This document shows positions 1 to 11,500 of a DNA stretch of 64,000 nt, one piece after another. Under the pieces are notes generated by a model, which worked only from the letters and a program-made list of their open reading frames with translations, was not told the DNA's origin and did no database searches. The stretch is from JAHBNG01 sp039028975 (GTDB taxonomy: Bacteria; Chloroflexota; Anaerolineae; Caldilineales; Caldilineaceae), in the NCBI GenBank assembly GCA_039028975.1, contig JBCCHB010000010.1, positions 91,292 to 155,291 on the forward strand. The letters run 5' to 3'. The position numbers and the translations under genes were made by a program. Within the stretch, counting starts at the first letter, position 1. The number at the start of each line of letters is the position of its first letter.

Positions 1-2
1 AT

Positions 3-3000
3 CAAGAAGCGCAGGTCCCATTGCATCTGGACATGTGGCAGCAGGGCAACCAGTGGGTCGGCTGCTTCAAATACAACGCAGACCTTTTTGATGAAGCCAC
101 AATCGCACGCATGGCAAGCCATTTCACGGTGCTATTAGAAGGCATCGTCTCCCAGCCAGAGCAGCCCATCCCCCAATTGCCCATGCTCACCGGGGCTGAG
201 TATCACCAGATTGTCCATGAGTGGAACGATACTGCCGTTGACTTTGGCGAAGCCCAGACCATCCATGCCTTATTTGAGGGGCAGGTGAAACGAACACCGA
301 ATGCCGTTGCCCTTATCTTTGAGAATGAGCAACTCACTTATCACGAATTAAATGAACGCGCCAACCAACTCGCCCACCACTTGATTGAACTCGGTGTGTA
401 CGCTGATACGTTGGTGGCGGTGTCCATGGAACGGTCTATTGAGATAGTCGTCAGTTTATTGGCGATTCTAAAGGCGGGGGGAGCCTATGTGCCGATTGAC
501 CCGACCTATCCCAAAGAGCGGATTCACTACATGCTGGCGGATAGTGCCGCGCCGATTCTGTTGACCCAATCGCATCTGCCGCTTGCGCCGTTTGCAGGGG
601 ATGATGGTGTGGAGGGTAGCGCAAGTCAATCCATGCATGTGCTTGCCGTGGACAAGATGATAACAGCGTTAGCCGCACAACCTACCGCGAATCCCCAAAC
701 GGCAACTCTTCGACAGGCTCAGAGCACCGCATCGGTGGATGACCTTGCCTATGTGATTTATACATCGGGATCCACAGGGCAGCCGAAGGGGGTGGCGATC
801 CCACACGGTAATCTTACCAACCTGGTACTCGATAATATCCAACGGTTTGCGGTTTCAGAGAGTTCATGCGTTATGCATGCACCGACATTTGGCTTCGATG
901 TGGAAGTAGGGGACCTCTTTATGGCCCTCTGTTCTGGCGCGCGGCTTTATCTCCCATCACCAGAAAAACTGGTAGGAGAATTTTTAGGGAGCCAACTACG
1001 ACAATCGAAGGCCACCCATGTTTCACTAACGCCAACGGCTCTCTCTACGCTCCCTGTTGAACCCTACCCACACTTACAGCATATGATTGTTGCAGGTGAA
1101 GCACTACCAGATGCATTGACTCAAAGTTGGCTCCCATGCACATCGGTCTGGAATGCCTATGGTCCAACTGAAAATACAATTTATACAACCGCGACTCAAT
1201 GCCAAATTGATGTAAAAGTCCACATCGGTAGACCTACCACAAATGTCAAGACATTTATCTTAGATGATGCAGGCAGCCCTGTTCCAATGGGAATTGCTGG
1301 TGAATTGCATATTGGTGGGACACAGTTGGCGCGTGAATACCTCAACCGTCCAGAACTAACTGCCGAACGCTTCATCAATCATCCTAAGTTTGGACGACTC
1401 TACAAAACGGGCGACCTCTGTCGCTGGCTACCGGATGGCAATATTGAGTACATCGGTCGTACCGATTTCCAGGTCAAGCTCCGCGGTTTCCGCATTGAAC
1501 TGGGTGAAATAGAGAATGCGCTACTGGCACAGGAGGGTGTGCGCGAGGCACTGGTGCTGGTGCGGGAAGAGAATGGGGCGGGTGCCCTCGGGGCGCGGTT
1601 GGTGGCCTATCTTGTAGCAGAGTTGAAAAGTGGAAAAGTGGAAGGTGACGATACAGACCCTTCAACCCTGCAACCTTTCAACCCTTCAACCCTTCGCCAA
1701 ACCCTTGCCCAACAACTGCCCGACTACATGATTCCCTCAGCATTTGTCTTTTTGGATGCCATGCCGTTGTCACCGAATGGCAAATTGGACCGTCAAGCGT
1801 TGCCAGCACCCGAGTACACAGATTTACAGAGCGAGTTTGTTGCGCCACGTACAGAGATGGAAACAGCCGTTGCAGGTATCTGGCAGGAGGTATTACATGT
1901 TGAGCAAGTGGGCGTCCATGACAACTTCTTTGCAATCGGTGGTCACTCTCTCTTGGCAGCCCAGGTCATCTCGCGGGTACGCAGCCAACTCAATCTGGAC
2001 ATTCCGCTCAAATCGCTCTTTGACGCATCGCGGTTGGGGGACTTTGTAGAGATCGTCAGTCAAACGCAGGAGAGTACGGACAAACCTATTGTACGCATCT
2101 CGCGTGAGCAGCCGCTGCCGCTCTCTTTTGCCCAACAGCGGCTCTGGTTCCTCGACCAATTGGAGCCAGATAGTGCTTTCTACAACATCCCCATGTTGTT
2201 ACGATTAACGGGGCAATTGGATGTGGCAGCACTGGATGCCAGTTTCCACTATCTGATTGAACGGCATGAGAGTCTACGCACCGTCTTTGGACCCCACTCC
2301 AGTCCTCCTCTTCCAAGTGATGAAACTTTTCCTCTCCCTGATAGGGGGAGGTTAGGAGGGGGTGATGAAGCAAACCAACTTATTCATCCACCATCATGGG
2401 CAACACAGTTTACGCTGGCAATCACGCCTGTTGCGGATGAAGGCGAGGCACAACGCCTGGCACAGATAGAGTTCACCACCGCCTTTAATCTTAGTGAGGG
2501 ACCGCTGTTCCGGGTGCAGCTCTTGCAGATAGCAGATGATGATGCGTTGCTGGTTCTCAATATGCACCACATCATCAGCGATGGCTGGTCAATGGGGGTC
2601 TTGATGCAAGAGTTGACCCGTGCCTATCGTGCCTACACAATGGGTCAACAGCCAACCCTGCCCGACCTGCCAATTCAATATGCCGACTTTGCGGTCTGGC
2701 AGCGAGAGGTTCTCAGCGGTGAGCGCTTAGAGGCGCAGTTGGCCTATTGGCGAACGCAACTGACACGCGCACCTGTCCTGCTCGAATTACCTACCGACCG
2801 ACCGCGACCGCCTATGCAGAGCTATCGAGGTGCAAACTATGCCTTTGAACTCAGTGCGGACCTGACCACCAAACTCAATCAACTGGCCCAAGCACATGAC
2901 GCCACGCTCTTTATGGTTGTGTTGGCCGCCTTCAATATTCTGCTGGCTCGCTACAGCCGCCAAGATGATATTGTGGTCGGTTCCCCCATTGCCAACCGTA

Positions 3001-5537
3001 ATCGAGCTGAGATTGAAGGGCTGATTGGCTTTTTTGTCAATAGCTTAGTTTTACGCACCCAACTAGAGGACAACCCATCCTTTAGCGAATTGCTGGCACA
3101 GGTACGCCAAACCACGCTTGACGCGTATCAACATCAAGACTTGCCTTTTGAGCAGTTGGTAGAGGTACTGGATTTGGAGCGTAGTCTCAGTCATACGCCA
3201 CTCTTTCAAGTCATGTTGGACCTACAAAAAGACGAGATTGGAACGTTAGACCTGTCAGATCCCTCGTCCCTCGCGACAAGCCTGAGCGCGACCATGCAAC
3301 CTGCTGATTTCCCCTTTGCTAAGTTTGATTTAACGCTTACGCTGGTGGAACAGAGCAAAGGAGGTGGTTTGTCGGGCATATTCGAGTATGCCATCGATCT
3401 ATTTGACGCTACCACGATCGCGCGCATGGCAAGCCATTTCACGGTGCTGCTGGAAAAGATTGTTGAGCAGCCAGAACTTTCTGTTCGCCAACTCCCCATG
3501 CTCACTAAAGCTGAGTACCGCCAAATTGTCCATGAGTGGAATGACACCTCTGTTGATTTTGGCGAACCACAGACTATCAATACGCTTTTTGAAGAGCAAG
3601 TAGAACGCACACCGGATGCTCTAGCGGTCCAAAGTCCAAAGTCCAGGGTCCAAAGTCAACATGGCAGCACACAGACTCACGAATCACGAATCACGAATCA
3701 CGACTACTTAACCTATCGCGAACTGAACGCCCGCGCCAACCAACTCGCCAATCATATGATTGAACTTGGCGTACAAGCGGATACCCTAGTATCAGTGGCG
3801 ATGGAACGGTCGGTTGAGATGGTGGTCACTTTGTTGGCGGTTCTCAAAGCTGGGGGAGCCTATGTGCCCATTGATCCGACCTATCCAGAAGAGCGCATTC
3901 GCTATATGCTGACGGATAGTACCGCGTCGATTTTGCTGACGCAATCTCATCTATCGTTGGCACAGTTGATAGAAGATTGGGGTGGAGAGGGTGATACGGA
4001 ACAACCAATACGTGTACTTGCTGTGGATACGATGGCGTCCGAGTTGGAAGCACAATCTTCCGATAATCCCCAAACGCAAACATCTGTGGATGACCTTGCC
4101 TATGTCATCTATACGTCTGGTTCAACAGGTCAACCCAAAGGAGTGATGATTGAGCATGGCTCTCTAGCCAAGCATGTATGCACAGCCATTGAGCAATATC
4201 AGATTGATTCAACAGACACGGTTCTTCAATTTGCATCTATGAGTTTCGATGTCTCATTAGAGCAGATATTTGTTGCCCTATGTAGCGGCGCAAAACTTCT
4301 TCTGCGAGGGAATCAGCTGTGGACTTCAGAAGCGTTTGACCATCTGCTCATCAGACACGAGATAACGGTCGCTGATCTACCACCAGCCTACTGTGAACAA
4401 CTTCTCCAACACTGGTTAGTAGACCCATCACCACTTTTGTCTAGTTCTCTTCGGTTGATCCTTATTGGTGGCGAGAAAGCAACGCCTGACATGTTAAGGC
4501 TTTGGCAACAACTACCGCGTGAGAATATCCAGTTACTCAATGCCTATGGCCCGACCGAGGCAACAATTACGGCGACCTCTTTTGACCTTGACAAAGTGCA
4601 AGCAGAAGCTGTTCATATCCCCATTGGTCAGCCTTTGCCGAACCGTAGCGTTTATATTTTGGACGTGTCTACGCAGCCAACAGCCGTGGGCATTGCGGGT
4701 GAACTGCACATTGGCGGAGATGGATTAGCCCGTGGCTACCTCAATCGTCCTGAGTTGACAGCCGAGTGCTTCATCAACCACCCCGAATTTGGACGACTCT
4801 ACAAAACAGGCGACTTATGTCGCTGGCTCACCGACGGCAATATAGAATACATCGGACGCACCGACTTCCAAGTCAAGATACGTGGGTTCCGCATTGAGTT
4901 GGGTGAGATTGAGAGTGCACTGCTGGCCCAGGAAGGTGTGAATGAGGCGGTGGTGCTGGCACGGGAGGAGAGTATCGGCGATAAGCGGTTGGTCGCTTAT
5001 TTAGTGGAAAGTGGAAAGTGGAAAGTGGAAAGTGATGGGGAGTCATCTTCAACTCTTCAACCTTTCAACTCTTCAACCCTTCGTACCTCTCTTGCCCAAA
5101 AACTCCCCGACTACATGATTCCATCAGCCTTTGTCTTTTTAGATGCCATGCCGTCGACGCCGAATGGTAAGTTGGACCGTGGGGCGTTGCCCGCTCCAGA
5201 TTATGTGGACCTGCAATGTGAGTTTGTTGCACCGCGCACAGAGATGGAAACAGCCGTTGCAGATATATGGCAGGAAGTGTTGGGCTTTGACCAAGCTAGC
5301 CCTGAGCATAGTCGAAGGGTGGGGGTCTATGACAACTTCTTTGCTCTGGGTGGTCATTCCTTGCTAGCTACAAAAGTCATTTCAGCAATTCGCCACCGAT
5401 TAAACATCAATATTCCTGTGAAAATGATGTTTGAAACCCATAGTTTGCAAGAATTTGCAAAGTCCATTGAGTTATTAATTAGCCATGAATCAACAAAATC
5501 AACTATTTCATTTAGTGCGCTAGACGAGGAATTTTAA
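3..5537 (+). CDS. Non-ribosomal peptide synthetase, (C)-A-PCP-C-A-PCP, 5' partial
   Basis: This NRPS adds two amino acids to a thioester-bound chain. The open frame continues to the window edge, and its first residues are the end of a condensation domain, so the true start is upstream. Order by nucleotide: C-domain tail to about 200; A1 about 255-1810; PCP1 with Ser at 1947 (GGHSL); C about 2105-3420 with MHHIISDGWS; A2 about 3570-5190; PCP2 with Ser at 5358. Specificity positions read by eye are DVGSIAAIYK for A1, which I do not recognise, and DVEDLGAITK for A2. The Glu and Asp lining the A2 pocket suggest a basic side chain. No epimerase is present. Repeat-derived insertions lie in the C domain (about 2290-2372) and in both A-domain hinges. 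The protein ends in a short acidic tail (SALDEEF), a plausible partner for the N-terminal docking domain of the next protein, whose gene starts 2 bp after this stop. Confidence 0.95.
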   Translation, partial: QEAQVPLHLDMWQQGNQWVGCFKYNADLFDEATIARMASHFTVLLEGIVSQPEQPIPQLPMLTGAEYHQIVHEWNDTAVDFGEAQTIHALFEGQVKRTPNAVALIFENEQLTYHELNERANQLAHHLIELGVYADTLVAVSMERSIEIVVSLLAILKAGGAYVPIDPTYPKERIHYMLADSAAPILLTQSHLPLAPFAGDDGVEGSASQSMHVLAVDKMITALAAQPTANPQTATLRQAQSTASVDDLAYVIYTSGSTGQPKGVAIPHGNLTNLVLDNIQRFAVSESSCVMHAPTFGFDVEVGDLFMALCSGARLYLPSPEKLVGEFLGSQLRQSKATHVSLTPTALSTLPVEPYPHLQHMIVAGEALPDALTQSWLPCTSVWNAYGPTENTIYTTATQCQIDVKVHIGRPTTNVKTFILDDAGSPVPMGIAGELHIGGTQLAREYLNRPELTAERFINHPKFGRLYKTGDLCRWLPDGNIEYIGRTDFQVKLRGFRIELGEIENALLAQEGVREALVLVREENGAGALGARLVAYLVAELKSGKVEGDDTDPSTLQPFNPSTLRQTLAQQLPDYMIPSAFVFLDAMPLSPNGKLDRQALPAPEYTDLQSEFVAPRTEMETAVAGIWQEVLHVEQVGVHDNFFAIGGHSLLAAQVISRVRSQLNLDIPLKSLFDASRLGDFVEIVSQTQESTDKPIVRISREQPLPLSFAQQRLWFLDQLEPDSAFYNIPMLLRLTGQLDVAALDASFHYLIERHESLRTVFGPHSSPPLPSDETFPLPDRGRLGGGDEANQLIHPPSWATQFTLAITPVADEGEAQRLAQIEFTTAFNLSEGPLFRVQLLQIADDDALLVLNMHHIISDGWSMGVLMQELTRAYRAYTMGQQPTLPDLPIQYADFAVWQREVLSGERLEAQLAYWRTQLTRAPVLLELPTDRPRPPMQSYRGANYAFELSADLTTKLNQLAQAHDATLFMVVLAAFNILLARYSRQDDIVVGSPIANRNRAEIEGLIGFFVNSLVLRTQLEDNPSFSELLAQVRQTTLDAYQHQDLPFEQLVEVLDLERSLSHTPLFQVMLDLQKDEIGTLDLSDPSSLATSLSATMQPADFPFAKFDLTLTLVEQSKGGGLSGIFEYAIDLFDATTIARMASHFTVLLEKIVEQPELSVRQLPMLTKAEYRQIVHEWNDTSVDFGEPQTINTLFEEQVERTPDALAVQSPKSRVQSQHGSTQTHESRITNHDYLTYRELNARANQLANHMIELGVQADTLVSVAMERSVEMVVTLLAVLKAGGAYVPIDPTYPEERIRYMLTDSTASILLTQSHLSLAQLIEDWGGEGDTEQPIRVLAVDTMASELEAQSSDNPQTQTSVDDLAYVIYTSGSTGQPKGVMIEHGSLAKHVCTAIEQYQIDSTDTVLQFASMSFDVSLEQIFVALCSGAKLLLRGNQLWTSEAFDHLLIRHEITVADLPPAYCEQLLQHWLVDPSPLLSSSLRLILIGGEKATPDMLRLWQQLPRENIQLLNAYGPTEATITATSFDLDKVQAEAVHIPIGQPLPNRSVYILDVSTQPTAVGIAGELHIGGDGLARGYLNRPELTAECFINHPEFGRLYKTGDLCRWLTDGNIEYIGRTDFQVKIRGFRIELGEIESALLAQEGVNEAVVLAREESIGDKRLVAYLVESGKWKVESDGESSSTLQPFNSSTLRTSLAQKLPDYMIPSAFVFLDAMPSTPNGKLDRGALPAPDYVDLQCEFVAPRTEMETAVADIWQEVLGFDQASPEHSRRVGVYDNFFALGGHSLLATKVISAIRHRLNINIPVKMMFETHSLQEFAKSIELLISHESTKSTISFSALDEEF
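708..722. repeat. Arm of the REP-like element in A1 coding sequence
   Basis: CTTCGACAGGCTCAG is the exact reverse complement of the left arm at 15975. It encodes LRQAQS in a loop before the core AMP-binding motif. Confidence 0.75.
1575..1597. repeat. Loop segment of the REP-like element in A1 coding sequence
   Basis: The 23 bases match the loop at 15989-16011 with one difference (core GGGCGGGTGCCCTCGGGG). They encode GAGALGARL, absent from the sister A domains, which read GDKRL. Confidence 0.75.
1621..1695. repeat. In-frame heptamer/octamer repeat at A-domain hinge (A1)
   Basis: A left block of AGTGGAA-type units is followed by a right block of TTCAACC/CTGCAAC-type units. Together they encode the linker between the main and small subdomains of A1, just before LPDYMIP. 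The two blocks are roughly reverse-complementary. Confidence 0.75.
2331..2351 (-). repeat. C-rich hairpin repeat, inverted copy, inside C domain
   Basis: CCTCTCCCT-GAT-AGGGGGAGG (8 of 9 pairs), followed by GTTAGGAGGGGGT, which is the reverse complement of the leader of the copies at 5983 and 13306. It encodes part of an extra loop (FPLPDRGRLGGGD) in the second C domain. Confidence 0.8.
3627..3703. repeat. In-frame heptamer arrays (GTCCAAA and CACGAAT)
   Basis: Degenerate GTCCAAA units (3627-3660) are followed by three perfect CACGAAT copies (3678-3698). The insert lengthens the N-terminal part of A2 between TPDALAV and LTYRELN without breaking the frame. Confidence 0.8.
5004..5083. repeat. 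In-frame heptamer repeat at A-domain hinge (A2)
   Basis: Four perfect GTGGAAA copies at 5004-5031, then TCTTCAAC/CTTTCAAC units to 5083, at the same hinge position as in A1 and in the A domains of the second and sixth synthases. Confidence 0.85.
5302..5317. repeat. Arm variant of the REP-like element in PCP2 coding sequence
   Basis: CTGAGCATAGTCGAAG is a variant of the arm at 15975. It lengthens the N-terminal part of PCP2, encoding SPEHSRR before VGVYDNFF. Confidence 0.6.
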
Positions 5538-5539
5538 GG

Positions 5540-8500
5540 ATGAAAACCGTTTATCAATTAATTGAAGTATTGCAAAATTTGGATATTCATCTATATGAAT
5601 TCGATGGCAAGATACGCGTTCGTGACACGCACAATCGCTTAACAGATCAACACCGCCAACAAATTAGAAGACTAAGAGTCCCCCTCCTTGAATTTTTGAG
5701 TGACTCATCTACATCTGTAACCGCAATAGATTTAATTCGCCCTCGAGCATCGACCGCACCACCACCGCTCTCCTTTGCCCAACAGCGGCTCTGGTTCCTC
5801 GACAAAATGGAACCAGAGAGTGCTTTCTACAACATCCCCACGTTGTTGCGGTTGACGGGCCAACTGGATGTGGCTGCGTTAGAAGAGAGTTTCCGCTACT
5901 TGATTGAACGGCATGAGAGTCTGCGTACTATCTTTGGACCCCACTCCAGCCGGAACAGGGGCGGGGTTTTACCCCCACCTAACCTCCCCCATTCTGGGGG
6001 AGGAACTGATACTTCAACTGCCAAGTTGCGGCTCCCTCCCCACGTTGGGGAGGGGTGGGGAGGGGTGGATCATGATGGTGAAGCATACCAACTCATTCAT
6101 CCGCCATCATGGGCAGCGCAATTTACACTGGCAATCACGCCTGTTGCGGATGAAGGTGAGGCACAACGCCTAGCGCAGATAGAGGCTACCACTCCCTTTG
6201 ATCTTAGTGAAGGACCCCTGCTGCGGGTACAGCTCTTGCAGATTGCAGACGTTGTCTCTTCGGCTAGTTCGGCAGGCTCACTAACCGGCTCAGAGATGAG
6301 ATTTCTGTTGGTCATCAACATGCACCACATCATCAGCGATGGCTGGTCGATGGACGTATTGGTTCGAGAGTTAACCCATGCCTATCGTGCCTACACAGTT
6401 GGGCAACAGCCAACCCTGCCCGATTTGCCCATTCAGTATGCTGATTTTGCCCTCTGGCAGCGCGACTATCTCAGCGGGGAACGACTTGAGGCTCAGTTGG
6501 CCTATTGGCGAACGCAGTTAGCTGGCGCACCGGCCCTGCTCGAACTGCCTACTGACCGACCGCGACCGCCCAAGCAGAGTTATCGGGGTGCCCACTATGC
6601 CTTTGAACTGAATGCTGACCTAACCGCAAAACTCAATCAACTGGCACAGGCGCATGACGCCACGCTCTTCATGGTGATATTAGCAGCGTTTAACGTGCTA
6701 TTGGCGCGTTACAGCCGTCAGGATGACATTGTGGTTGGTTCACCGATTGCCAACCGTAATCGTGCAGAGATTGAGGGGCTGATTGGCGTCTTTGCCAACT
6801 CCCTGGTTTTGCGTACCCAGCTAGAGGATAACCCATCCTTTACCGAATTGCTGGCACAGGTGCGTCAAACCACACTCGATGCCTATCAACACCAAGACCT
6901 GCCCTTCGAGCAGTTGGTCGATGCACTGGCGTTGACGCGTAGTCTCAGCTATAGCCCGCTCTTTCAAGTCATGTTGGTCCTACAAAATGCTGAGATGGTT
7001 GAATTTGATCTATCAACGCCCTCGTCCCTCGGGACAAGCCTAATCGCCACCATGCAACCTGCTGTCTCCGCCTCTGCTAAATTTGATATAACACTCAATC
7101 TGATAGAACAGGGGAAAGAGGACGGTTTACAGGGCATCATTGAATATGCCACCGACCTCTTTGAGGAATCCACGATAGCGCGCCTGGCAAGCTATTTTAC
7201 GGTGCTATTAGAAGGCGTCGTCTCGCAGCCAGAGCAGCCCGTCCACCAATTGCCCATGCTCACCGGGGCTGAGTATCACCAGATTGTCCATGAGTGGAAC
7301 GATACTGCCGTTGACTTTGGCGAGCCACAGACCATCCATGCCTTATTTGAGGGGCAGGTGAAACGAACACCGAATGCCGTTGCCCTTATCTTTGAGAATG
7401 AGCAACTCACTTATCACGAATTAAATGAACGCGCCCACCAACTCGCCCACCACTTGATTGAACTCGGTGTGTACGCTGATACGTTGGTGGCGGTGTCCAT
7501 GGAACGGTCTATTGAAATAGTCGTCAGTTTATTGGCAATTCTAAAGGCGGGGGGAGCCTATGTGCCGATTGACCCGACCTATCCCAAAGAGCGGATTCAC
7601 TACATGCTGGCGGATAGTGCCGCGCCGATTCTGTTGACCCAATCGCATCTACCGCTTGCGTCGTTTACAGGGGATGATGGCGTGGAAGGTAGCACAAGTC
7701 AATCCATGCATGTACTTGCCGTTGATGCGATGATGACAACGTGGGCGGCACAGCCTACGGCAAATCCCCAAACGCCAACTCTTCGCGCCCAAAGGGCACC
7801 CGCTCAGAGCACCGCATCGGTGGATGACCTTGCCTATGTGATTTATACATCCGGGTCCACGGGGCAGCCCAAAGGGGTTGCAATTCCACACGGCAATCTC
7901 TATAACCTCGTACGCGATAATATCGAGCGGTTTGCGGTGGCCGAAGATTCATGCGTGATGCATGCACCGACCTTTGGCTTTGATGTGGAAGTGGGTGACT
8001 TGTTTATGACGCTTTGTTCAGGGGCGAAGCTCTATTTGCCAATACCCGAAAAGCTTGTCGGTTCATTCTTAGGTGAGCAACTTCGACAATCAAAAGCCAC
8101 CCATGTTTCATTAACGCCAACGGCGCTCTCGACGCTGCCCGTCGAACCCTATCCCCACTTGCAGCAGATGATTGTTGCTGGCGAAGCCTTACCCGATGCA
8201 TTAACCCAAAGCTGGCTTCCACACACATCGGTCTGGAATGCGTATGGCCCCACGGAAAATACAATTTATACAACGGCAGCGCGCTGTCAAATTGGTGAAA
8301 AGGTCCATATCGGTAGACCGACTGCCAATGTCAAAACATTTATTTTAGGTAATGCTGGCAACCCTGTGCCGATGGGTATCGCGGGTGAATTGCATATCGG
8401 TGGAGCACAGTTGGCGCGTGAATACCTAAACCGCCCCGAACTCACCGCCGAACGCTTCATCAACCATCCCGAATTTGGGCGGCTCTACAAAACGGGCGAC

Positions 8501-11500
8501 CTGTGTCGTTGGCTCCTCGACGGCAACATTGAGTACATCGGACGCACCGATTTCCAAGTCAAACTACGGGGTTTCCGCATCGAGTTGGGCGAGATTGAGA
8601 ACGCCCTGCTGGCCCAAGATGGTGTGCGCGAGGCGGTGGTGCTGGCACGGGCGGAGAAGGGCGATAAGCGGTTGGTTGCCTATCTTGTAGCAGAGTTGAA
8701 AAGTGGAAAAGTGGAAGGTGGAAAGGTGGAAGGTAACGATACAGACCCTTCAACCCTGAAACCTTTCAACCCTTCAACCCTTCGCCAAACCCTCGCCCAA
8801 CAACTGCCCGACTACATGATTCCCGCGGCCTTTGTCTTTTTAGATGCCATGCCGTTGTCCCCCAATGGCAAGTTGGACCGTGGGGCCTTGGCGGGACACC
8901 CTCTGGAGCCAGATGCAAATGCAGCCACGACAACAAACTATGTCATGCCGCAATCAGCCATCGAGCGTCAGATTGTGGAGATATGGCAAACGCTAATTCA
9001 AGTCGAGCGTGTGGGTCTATATGACAACTTTTTTGAATTAGGCGGACACTCACTTCTGACGATTCATGTTCAGCAACAACTCAAAACGCTCTATGCGTAC
9101 AATGTCTCGGTAACCGATTTATTTCAATACCCAACTGTACATCAATTAGCGACTTATCTCCAACAGAAAAATAATATTGAAAGCGAATCACCTACACTGA
9201 ATCGCACCTCTATACACAGTCATGTGGAGGATCATATACAGAATCAAAATCGCGATATTGCGGTTATTGGAATGGCCTGTCGATTCCCCGATGTCGATTC
9301 TGTCGATGAATTCTGGGAGAAACTGCGTGATGGGATTGAACTTGTCTCGACGTTTTCCGATGAAGAACTGTTGGCCGCGGGTGTTGACCAAACCCTGTTA
9401 GAGAATCCTGCCTATGTTAACGTAGGCGCACGTATTGCAGATGCCGCTCAGTTTGATGCCCACTTTTTTGGGTTTACCCCCAACGAAGCTAGGTTGCTCG
9501 ACCCACAACATCGATTCTTCCTAGAGTGTGCGCAGACAGCCCTTGACGATGCAGGCTATGACCCAGCGACCTATGATGATGCCATTGGTGTCTATGCGGG
9601 AGCGGGCATGAATACCTACTTGCACAACAATCTTAGTTTTGCAGAGTCAATGGACGATAGTGTCAAAATTTTTCAGCATGCAATTTCCAATGACAAAGAC
9701 TATCTGCCAACCCAAGTATCCTATCGACTCAACCTCAAAGGCCCCAGCGTTAACGTACAGACAGCTTGCTCGACCTCTTTAGTGGCGGTTCACCTCGCCA
9801 CTCAAAGCCTTCTCAATGGCGAATGCCAAATGGCACTGGCTGGCGGGGTGTCAATTCCCTTTCCCCAGGATCGTGGCTATCTCTATCAAGAAGGGATGAT
9901 TATGTCTCCTGATGGTCATTGTCGAGCCTTTGACGCTAAAGCCCAAGGAACAGTGGGCGGTTGTGGCGTGGGCATTGTTGTTCTGAAACGCGCCGAAGAT
10001 GCGCTCAAAGATGGTGACGTGATTCACGCCATCATCAAAGGCACAGCCATTAACAACGATGGTTCTGCCAAAATGAACTATACGGCCCCCAGTGTGGATG
10101 GGCAGCGCAGTGTGATTCGTGCCGCACAACATGCGGCAGGGGTCGAAGCAGAGACGATTTCGTACATTGAAGCACATGGCACAGGCACAAAGATAGGGGA
10201 CCCGATTGAAATTGCGGCGCTCACCCAAGCCTTTCAGAGCGAAAAGCGCGGCTTTTGTGCTATCGGCTCGGTCAAGACCAATATGGGGCACGCAGACGCG
10301 GCAGCCGGAATTGCCGGGTTGATAAAAACCGTTCTTTCCTTGAAACATGGTCTGCTTCCACCTACGCTACACTTTTCAGCACCCAATCCAGAGATTGATT
10401 TTGCTAACAGCCCATTTTACGTAAACAGTGAGTTGTCAACATGGCAGACAACGGACGGCACACCGCGACGCGCAGGCATCAGTTCATTTGGCATTGGTGG
10501 AACCAACGCCCATGTGATCGTAGAGGAAGCACCGGCTGCGGATGCCCTCCCTTCATCAAGCCGTCCGGTTCAATTATTGATGCTCTCTGCCAAAACTGAA
10601 TCTGCTTTGGCAACCATGTCTGCCACTCTCGCTGATTATCTAAGCCAGCACCCTGAAAACAGCTTATCCGATACTGCCTATACGCTCCAGGTCGGCCGCC
10701 AACGTCATCCTCATCGTCAAGTATGGATCGGTCAAAATCAAAAAGATGCCATCCAGCACTTGCAAACCACTGAACAGGTAATGGATGGAGTTCACGAGCA
10801 GAATTATAGTCCGATTCTGTTTATGTTCCCTGGTGGAGGTGTACAGCATATAGAAATGGGTGCCGATCTATATACACATGAACCTGTTTTTCGGAAGGCA
10901 ATGAATCAATGTGCAGTCTGGCTAGAGCCACATCTGGGTGTGAATATTTGTCAACTCATATATCAATCAACCGATGAACTATCTTCTGAACATCATCGTT
11001 TTGAGCACGAATTCAAACAGACAAAATTCGCTTTGCCACTTCTTTTTGCCACTGAATATGCGCTTGCGCAGTTGCTTATGAGTTGGGGTATTCAGCCCCG
11101 CGCAATGATTGGTCATAGCATGGGCGAGTATGTTGCAGCGTGCCTTGCAGATGTCTTTACTCTTGAAGATGCACTCAGCTTAGTTTTGAAGCGTGGGCAG
11201 CTATTTGATGAGCTTCCTAGTGGGTCTATGTTGTCAGTGACACTTTCAGTCGAAGCCCTCCAGCCATATCTTGGTGATCACTTATCAATTGCTGCAACCA
11301 ATGCACCCACACTTTGTACTGTTGCTGGGCCAACAGAAGAAATTATGAAATTAGCAGAGAGCTTGACTGCTGACCAGGTGTCCTATCGCCATATCCATAT
11401 TGCAGTGGCCGCACATTCGGCTATGTTAACGCCGATTCTAGAGCGTTTTCATGCATTTGTTTCCACAATTTCATTATCACCACCGACAATTCCCTTTATC

